Shown in pieces: positions 59,320 through 64,000 of a DNA stretch of 64,000 nucleotides. Position numbers and translations under genes: made by a program. The DNA lies in the NCBI GenBank assembly GCA_020073445.1, contig JAIQFE010000027.1, forward strand, positions 23,879 to 87,878. Direction: 5' to 3'. Position 1 is the first letter of the stretch; every line of letters starts with the position of its first letter. The notes below the pieces were generated by a model. That model had not been told where the DNA came from. It saw only the letters and a list, made by a program, of their open reading frames with translations, and did no database searches. The DNA is from Terriglobia bacterium (GTDB lineage Bacteria > Acidobacteriota > Terriglobia > Bryobacterales > Bryobacteraceae).

Positions 59320-60599
59320 CTGGACTTATTGGGTCTGAAGCCTAGCGCGGTGGGCACGAGGGTACCGCCATCTGCTGCTATGCTTTCCGCGAATAGCGTC
59401 TCATAGCAATCGACGACCTTGGACGTCGCAAACGTATCCAGCATTCGCTGGCGGGATGCCGCGCCCATCCTGGTCCGTGCTGCCGGGTCGTTCAGCACGC
59501 GCAACAGGCCGCGCGCGATGGACTCCTGGTCCCCTAGCTTTGTGATTACTCCGTTCACCTCGGTGTCCACAAGTTGGGTGTGAGCGGGAATATCGCTGAC
59601 CACCGCGGGAAGACCGGCGGACATCGCTTCGATCAACGCGCAGGGCAAGCCTTCGATCTCTGAAACCAGCGTGATCAGGTCGCCTGCCTGAAGCCATTTC
59701 AGCAGCCCCGACGTGTTCAGCCGTCCGGTAAAGATGACGTTGCGGTCCAGATTTAAGCTGGAGACCAGTTGTGCAAGTTCGGATCGCAAATATCCATCGC
59801 CAATCAGCGCTAAAACCGCGTCAGGCCGCTCGCGCACCACGCGCGTGAAGGCACCAAGCAGCCAGGGCAATTTCTTTTGAGGATCAAGCCTGCCGACAAA
59901 CACGGCCAAAGGCGTGTCCGGACCTACGTTGAGTTCCCGCCGCAGCTGGATGCGTTCTTCGGGAGAGCAGGGACGAAAGTGGTCGGTATCCACTGGGTTG
60001 GGCATCCAGCCGATGCGGTTCTTTTCGAATCCGACTTCCAATGCTTCCTCGACCATTCCCGGATTCAATACCAGGATGTGCGACGCCCATCGCCGCAGCA
60101 TGCCTAACTCGAGCCGGCCCAGAAACGAATTGCGCATTCGCAGCACCAGGCTGCTGGCGGAGAACTTCATAACAATCGGCTTCCCCAGCAGCCGGGCCAT
60201 TGGAAGCCCAAACGCCAGGTGCAGGCCGGTCATCAGAAAATACACAACTTCGTAATCATCACGTTCCTTGAAGAGGGTCCACGCGACCCCTAGAGCGTAA
60301 ACCAGATCGCGCCATCGCTTGGACTGGCTATGGCCGTAAATCCGCACTCGGAGTCCACAGGGGTCTACCCATTCCTTGACGGCAGGCATGGGAGGCCCGC
60401 CCGCGCAGACGATTCTGGGGCGATAACCGCGCTTCTGCAGCTGGTCGGAAACGATCTGGCCTTCGACTTCGGACCCCCCCAGCACTGGGGGATACGAGTG
60501 GCAGATCAGGACGAAAGAGACCGGGTGAACAGGCATACCACTTGGTGCCAGAATAACATGTGGCTGTTCAGAGACATTCAATTCCGCCGTTTCCCTCAT
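59316..60599 (-). CDS. GT4 glycosyltransferase
   Basis: 427 residues from the ATG at 60599; conserved sequence starts at about residue 27 (VSFVLICHSYPPVLGGSEVE), so a later start is possible. Donor-site half: PLAVFVGRLDPQKKLPWLLG, AVLALIGDGYLRSELAQLVS and LITLVSEIEGLPCALIEAMS with LPAVVSDIPAHTQLVD. The acceptor half contains KPIVMKFSASSLVLRMRNSF. Its TAG stop lies in the right CTAG end of the MITE-like element. Divergent from the methyltransferase at 60797. Confidence 0.93.
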   Translation of the reverse strand: MRETAELNVSEQPHVILAPSGMPVHPVSFVLICHSYPPVLGGSEVEGQIVSDQLQKRGYRPRIVCAGGPPMPAVKEWVDPCGLRVRIYGHSQSKRWRDLVYALGVAWTLFKERDDYEVVYFLMTGLHLAFGLPMARLLGKPIVMKFSASSLVLRMRNSFLGRLELGMLRRWASHILVLNPGMVEEALEVGFEKNRIGWMPNPVDTDHFRPCSPEERIQLRRELNVGPDTPLAVFVGRLDPQKKLPWLLGAFTRVVRERPDAVLALIGDGYLRSELAQLVSSLNLDRNVIFTGRLNTSGLLKWLQAGDLITLVSEIEGLPCALIEAMSAGLPAVVSDIPAHTQLVDTEVNGVITKLGDQESIARGLLRVLNDPAARTRMGAASRQRMLDTFATSKVVDCYETLFAESIAADGGTLVPTALGFRPNKSS

Positions 60600-60691
60600 A
60601 GGACGCTAATCGGCTGAATCGGGTGAACTTTTTATGGCTCCCGGAGGCTCCGGGGAAACCGCTATTGCAGTGGTTCTTCCGGCCTGCAGGG

Positions 60692-60719
60692 TTGGAGAAA
60701 CCTCCCGCCCTGATATAAT
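60692..60719 (+). promoter_or_regulatory. Probable sigma-70-type promoter of the methyltransferase gene at 60797
   Basis: TTGGAG (60692-60697), 16 bp, then TATAAT (60714-60719). The leader of about 70 nt ends in GAGGGAGAG, a good ribosome site 8 nt before the GTG start. Confidence 0.55.
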
Positions 60720-60796
60720 TTCTTCGATCCGTGTCTAACGGTGACGCCGCCTGCATTCGATTCTTCATGTAGGTTGCATACTGAGGGAGAGACTTC

Positions 60797-61780
60797 GTGA
60801 CAATGGCCCTTACCGCCTGGCCCGCTTGGACGTGTCCCGAGCACCAGGAGCTACTTGAGGAGGGGCCGGTTAAGCTGCGCTGCCCTCGCTCGCACGAAAT
60901 TCCGATCGTCAATGGCGTACCAAGGTTCGTCTCCGGATCGAATTATGCGGACCATTTTGGCGCACAGTGGAATCGATTCCGCCGGACCCAGTTGGACTCA
61001 TACACGGGTATCCCCATCACTCGTGAACGGCTTCGCCGCTGCCTGGGGGAGGAACTTTGGAAGACGCTTTCGGGCAAGCTCATCCTGGAATGCGGCTGTG
61101 GAGCGGGCCGGTTTACGGAGATCCTGCTCGATGAAGGCGCCAAAGTGGTTTCCATCGATCTGAGCTCCGCGGTAGAGGCTAATGCGGCTCAATTCCCGCC
61201 CAGCGACACTCACCGTATAGCGCAGGCCGACATTGGCAAATTGCCCTTTGCCGCTGGCTCATTTGACGTGGTTGTTTGTCTGGGTGTAATCCAGCACACG
61301 CCGAATCCCGAATTTACCATTCAAAAGCTCTACGACCAAGTGGCTCCGGGCGGCACTCTTATCATCGATCACTACGCTCTCACTTTGGGATGGTATACGA
61401 AGACGGCTCCATTGTTCAGGATCTTCATGAAGCGGATGAAGCCCGAACCCGCATTGAAGTTCACGGAGTTGCTCGTCGATACCTGTCTGCCGGTCCAGAA
61501 GGCCGTGCGAAACGTCCCTGGCATACGTTCTATCGTCCATCGCCTGCTGCCGGTCATGTCCTACTATAATGTCTACCCGGAGCTTAACGACCAGCAGCAG
61601 CGAGACTGGGCGTTTCTCGATACCCATGACAGCCTGACAGACGAATTCAAGCATTCCCGCAACAAACAGCAGATCACCCAAATTCTGCAGGGGCTCGGAG
61701 CCCGTGAGATCTGGTGCGAGTTTGGCGGTAATGGTGTTGAAGCGCGTGCTCGCAAGCCCGCCGCTGCAAGTCCCCGCTAG
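60797..61780 (+). CDS. SAM-dependent methyltransferase with Trm112-like N-terminus
   Basis: 327 residues from the GTG at 60797. The N-terminal 40 residues (WTCPEHQELLEEGPVKLRCP and HEIPIVNGVPRFV) resemble the Trm112-like zinc-ribbon lead of many small-molecule methyltransferases, with only CPxH and one further Cys visible. The SAM domain follows: GKLILECGCGAGRFTEILLD, KVVSIDLSSAVEANAAQFPP and ADIGKLPFAAGSFDVVVCLG with VIQHTPNPE. It likely methylates a sugar or lipid-linked intermediate of the locus. Confidence 0.88.
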   Translation: MTMALTAWPAWTCPEHQELLEEGPVKLRCPRSHEIPIVNGVPRFVSGSNYADHFGAQWNRFRRTQLDSYTGIPITRERLRRCLGEELWKTLSGKLILECGCGAGRFTEILLDEGAKVVSIDLSSAVEANAAQFPPSDTHRIAQADIGKLPFAAGSFDVVVCLGVIQHTPNPEFTIQKLYDQVAPGGTLIIDHYALTLGWYTKTAPLFRIFMKRMKPEPALKFTELLVDTCLPVQKAVRNVPGIRSIVHRLLPVMSYYNVYPELNDQQQRDWAFLDTHDSLTDEFKHSRNKQQITQILQGLGAREIWCEFGGNGVEARARKPAAASPR

Positions 61781-61870
61781 ATAACACAGAGTGCTGGAGC
61801 ATCCGGTCCATCGGACTATAGGACTACGGGCCTATGGAGCATTGGACTGGGATGCCTGTATCATGGTGGC

Positions 61871-63304
61871 ATGGGCCGCATGCTTACTTCCAAAGCGCTG
61901 CTTCCGCGAGCGGAAGCGCGTGTCGAATCCCGGAAGCCGCTTGCGCTGGCGACGTCTGCGTCCGTGCCGCTGTCGCGTCCGGCAGCCAAAGAGACGGTCC
62001 AGGATCAGATCCAGCGCGAGAACCCTCTGCGAAAAATCGCGTTCTACGCCAGTCTCGGTTTTCTGTTCGTACGGCTGAGCGCGATTTCTGAGCTGCTGGC
62101 TTTTTATACGCACATCAATTTCTACCTGCTTTATCTGTTCGCTCCCTTCGCGATTCTTGGCGCGTTGACGACAGGTGGAGTTGGACGCACCTTCCGGCAC
62201 AGCGCGCCCAGGTACTGGGTCGCGTTTTTCGGCTGGATGATCCTGGCTACTCCTTTCAGCTTCTGGAAGGGGGATTCCATTTCGATGGTGATTGGGTACG
62301 GCAGATTAGTGCTGCCAATGCTTTTTGTGCTTGGCGGTCTGGCGATGACCTGGAAAGAGATTCGCTTAGTCTTCTACACACTGGCCCTCTCGGCTCTCGC
62401 GAACCTGGCCACAGTACAACTGTTCACCGGTCACGATGAGAGCGGCCGGATCACGCTGGACGCCAGCGGTAACATGGGCAACTCCAACGATCTGGGGGCG
62501 CAATTGCTGCTTGTGTTGCCGTTCCTCTTGTTTGTCATCCTGGACCGTACAAAGAGTAAGGCCCTCCGCGTGTCCCTGTTGCCGCTGATCGCCTATGGCG
62601 CCTGGGTCGTTCTGGGTACAGCGTCGCGCGGGTGCATGATTGCGATGGCTGCAATGTTTCTGTTCGCTCTCTGGCGGGCCACACCCGCACAGCGCGTGGC
62701 GACATTGGCGATGGGTGTTGTGATCGCAACCGCCATTCCGCTATTTTTGCCTGGCAGCGTTCTGACGCGCCTCAGCTCGCTGTTCAGTGACAAACGTCCG
62801 GAAACTGTGGAAGCCGATGAGTCGAGCGCAACGCGTGAATACGTCCTCCGGCAGAGTCTCTCGTACACGGCTCAGCATCCTCTGTTTGGCGTGGGTCCCG
62901 GCCAGTTTCCGAACTACGAAGGACACGAAAGCACGACCGAAGGCAAGCGTGGCACATGGAAGGTGACACACAACTTCTTGACCCAGGTTTCAAGCGAATG
63001 CGGAGTTCCGGCATTGATCTTCGTGTTGCTAAGCTTGGGCTCCGCCCTGCTGCTGGTGAACCGAACCTACCTGCAGGCCCGCAAGAAGGGCTTTAAAGAT
63101 ATAGCCAACGCTTGTTTTTGTTACCAGCTGGGTATGGTCGGCTACGTATGTTCGATCATCTTTTTGGCCCAGGCTTACCACTTCTACTTGCCGACCATGA
63201 TCGGCCTGGCAGTCTCGATGAGTCTGGTCGCGATGCGCCACATGTCGGATCAGGAGATTCCCAGCGCGGTGTCCGCCCCTTCCCTTAAGTTTGCAGTTCG
63301 GTGA
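61871..63304 (+). CDS. O-antigen ligase/polymerase-like membrane protein (Wzy_C)
   Basis: 477 residues. After a basic 50-residue N-terminus there are about 11 hydrophobic segments. The Wzy_C domain (about 235-400) has ASRGCMIAMAAMFLFALWRA and the large periplasmic loop with HPLFGVGPGQFPNYEGH, a motif of O-antigen ligases and polymerases; a conserved His (KVTHNFLTQVSSECG) follows. It would polymerise or attach the glycan outside the inner membrane. Start alternatives: ATG at 61871 or 61880. Confidence 0.9.
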   Translation: MGRMLTSKALLPRAEARVESRKPLALATSASVPLSRPAAKETVQDQIQRENPLRKIAFYASLGFLFVRLSAISELLAFYTHINFYLLYLFAPFAILGALTTGGVGRTFRHSAPRYWVAFFGWMILATPFSFWKGDSISMVIGYGRLVLPMLFVLGGLAMTWKEIRLVFYTLALSALANLATVQLFTGHDESGRITLDASGNMGNSNDLGAQLLLVLPFLLFVILDRTKSKALRVSLLPLIAYGAWVVLGTASRGCMIAMAAMFLFALWRATPAQRVATLAMGVVIATAIPLFLPGSVLTRLSSLFSDKRPETVEADESSATREYVLRQSLSYTAQHPLFGVGPGQFPNYEGHESTTEGKRGTWKVTHNFLTQVSSECGVPALIFVLLSLGSALLLVNRTYLQARKKGFKDIANACFCYQLGMVGYVCSIIFLAQAYHFYLPTMIGLAVSMSLVAMRHMSDQEIPSAVSAPSLKFAVR

Positions 63305-63779
63305 ACGAGAGTTCCCGCGCTGGTTTGGAAGCCAGCAGAAATCCACGGATTCGCGCGCGGCTGGAGTAACTAAGCCTGAAGCGCACAATAGTCGCAACGT
63401 TTTCCTTTCCACGACACCCGCGATGCCAGGTAAGAACGACTAAAGCGGCCTGAGGGCGTTTTCGTAGGGAAGAAAACTTAGTCGTCACGTCGGCGTCAGG
63501 CAGGAGTGCTAGTTGCCAGCCAGCAGCGCTCTAACCACTCGTTTTCTCCGCGAGTCTCAGGGTAGTACTGCCAAGCGAAACCGAAAGGCTCTGGCGATCT
63601 TCACAAGCCGCTCAAAATACAACCAGTTCAAGGGTCGGCCGGTCTTGCTGACCGTGTCTGGCATAAGGCCGGAGTCAAAGAGGCTTAAGGCAAACGCACA
63701 CACAAGACTCAGCGAACAATGGCCCGGGAAATTCTGGAACCCCGATCGTCGAAGTACTGAGACGGTCGATATAGAAAAC
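63305..63779. other. 475-bp intergenic region with nested inverted repeats
   Basis: No credible gene is visible: the open frames on either strand lack ribosome sites and family-like sequence. An inverted repeat ACGACTAA (63436-63443) / TTAGTCGT (63478-63485) encloses a second one, GTTTTC (63458-63463) / GAAAAC (63472-63477). It may mark the end of the polysaccharide operon or be a structured RNA or repeat remnant. Confidence 0.4.
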
Positions 63780-64000
63780 ATGCGCCTCTTGTTTTTTCTG
63801 CCGGCATTGGCCGTTGTGGGACAGTCTTTGGTGTTGACCCCGGGAGTCACAGGAATAGTGGTGGATCCTGGGATGGCAGGGGATCAGTCGTGGCGGGTGG
63901 AGTTTCAGCTGAGCAGTTGGACGCTGCCGCCGGCAGGCGGGTGGTGGAACGCGCCGGTTTTCGATCTTCAGGGTACGGGCGCAGCCGCATACATCTGGCC
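63780..64000 (+). CDS. Secreted protein, 3' end outside the window
   Basis: Partial: 73 codons from the ATG at 63780 to the window edge. The start MRLLFFLPALAVVGQSLVLT is a signal peptide, so this ATG is preferred although the frame is open further upstream. The mature part is aromatic and Gly/Pro-rich (WRVEFQLSSWTLPPAGGWWN), reminiscent of a lectin- or laminin-G-like domain start (PVFDLQGTGAAAYIW). The family cannot be decided from this fragment. Confidence 0.6.
   Translation, partial: MRLLFFLPALAVVGQSLVLTPGVTGIVVDPGMAGDQSWRVEFQLSSWTLPPAGGWWNAPVFDLQGTGAAAYIW

Noticed and set aside
63285..63488. Minus-strand open frame of 67 codons at the end of the ligase gene
   Set aside because: No ribosome site, overlaps the ligase 3' end, Arg/Ser-rich with no family-like pattern.
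63557..63850. Minus-strand open frame of 97 codons
   Set aside because: Overlaps the start and signal peptide of the secreted protein gene at 63780, which looks more gene-like; no ribosome site.

Overview
The window looks like a chromosomal segment of a high-GC, Gram-negative bacterium, most likely an Acidobacteriota of the Solibacteres/Bryobacterales type. That placement is inference: there is no rRNA here. It rests on the mix of hopanoid side-chain genes, an L/P-ring flagellum, Tad-type genes, many secreted proteins of unknown family, and GC-rich palindromic repeats between genes.

Layout. 85-6242 (minus strand): recA, a secreted TPR protein, a DUF465 coiled-coil protein, a RimI-like acetyltransferase, an MFS transporter and a large secreted protein. 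6316-10376 (plus): a secreted protein, comEC and a LolA-like secreted protein. 10400-13749 (plus): a hopanoid block, hpnJ, two small EamA/SMR-like membrane proteins in ATGA-type overlap, and hpnI. 13713-14321: a REP-associated tyrosine transposase (RAYT) with an inverted pair of REP sequences. 14318-22950: VOC protein, dcd, gapA, a TonB-dependent receptor cut off exactly at the 3' end of an NAD-type isocitrate dehydrogenase gene, a small secreted protein, a LiaF-like/LytS/LytTR operon, and thiG. 23085-25698: a fragment of a Tad pilus locus (cpaB, tadB, tadC).

26423-38840 is a flagellar region built as two divergent operons. Leftward: flgF-flgG-flgA-flgH-flgI-flgJ. Rightward: fliK-flgD-flgE-fliN-fliO-fliP-fliQ-fliR-flhB plus a lytic transglycosylase. 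The flgF/fliK intergenic region carries a sigma-54-like -24/-12 element facing each way.

38856-63304 is a roughly 24-kb cell-surface polysaccharide locus. It holds two phosphoglycosyl transferases (one with an altered catalytic dyad), nine glycosyltransferases of the GT2, GT4 and GT39 types, a Wzx-type flippase, an O-antigen ligase/polymerase-like protein, and decorating enzymes (deacetylase, formyltransferase-like protein, hexapeptide acyltransferase, glutamine amidotransferase, three methyltransferases). A 167-bp MITE-like element sits between two convergent genes and supplies both stop codons. The window ends inside a secreted protein gene.

I saw no rRNA or tRNA gene, CRISPR array, prophage or defence island. 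The most unusual items are the truncated TonB receptor junction, the RAYT/REP pair, the stop-codon-supplying MITE, the degenerate sugar transferase, the transporter pair embedded in the hopanoid genes, and two start codons held in the loops of perfect hairpins.
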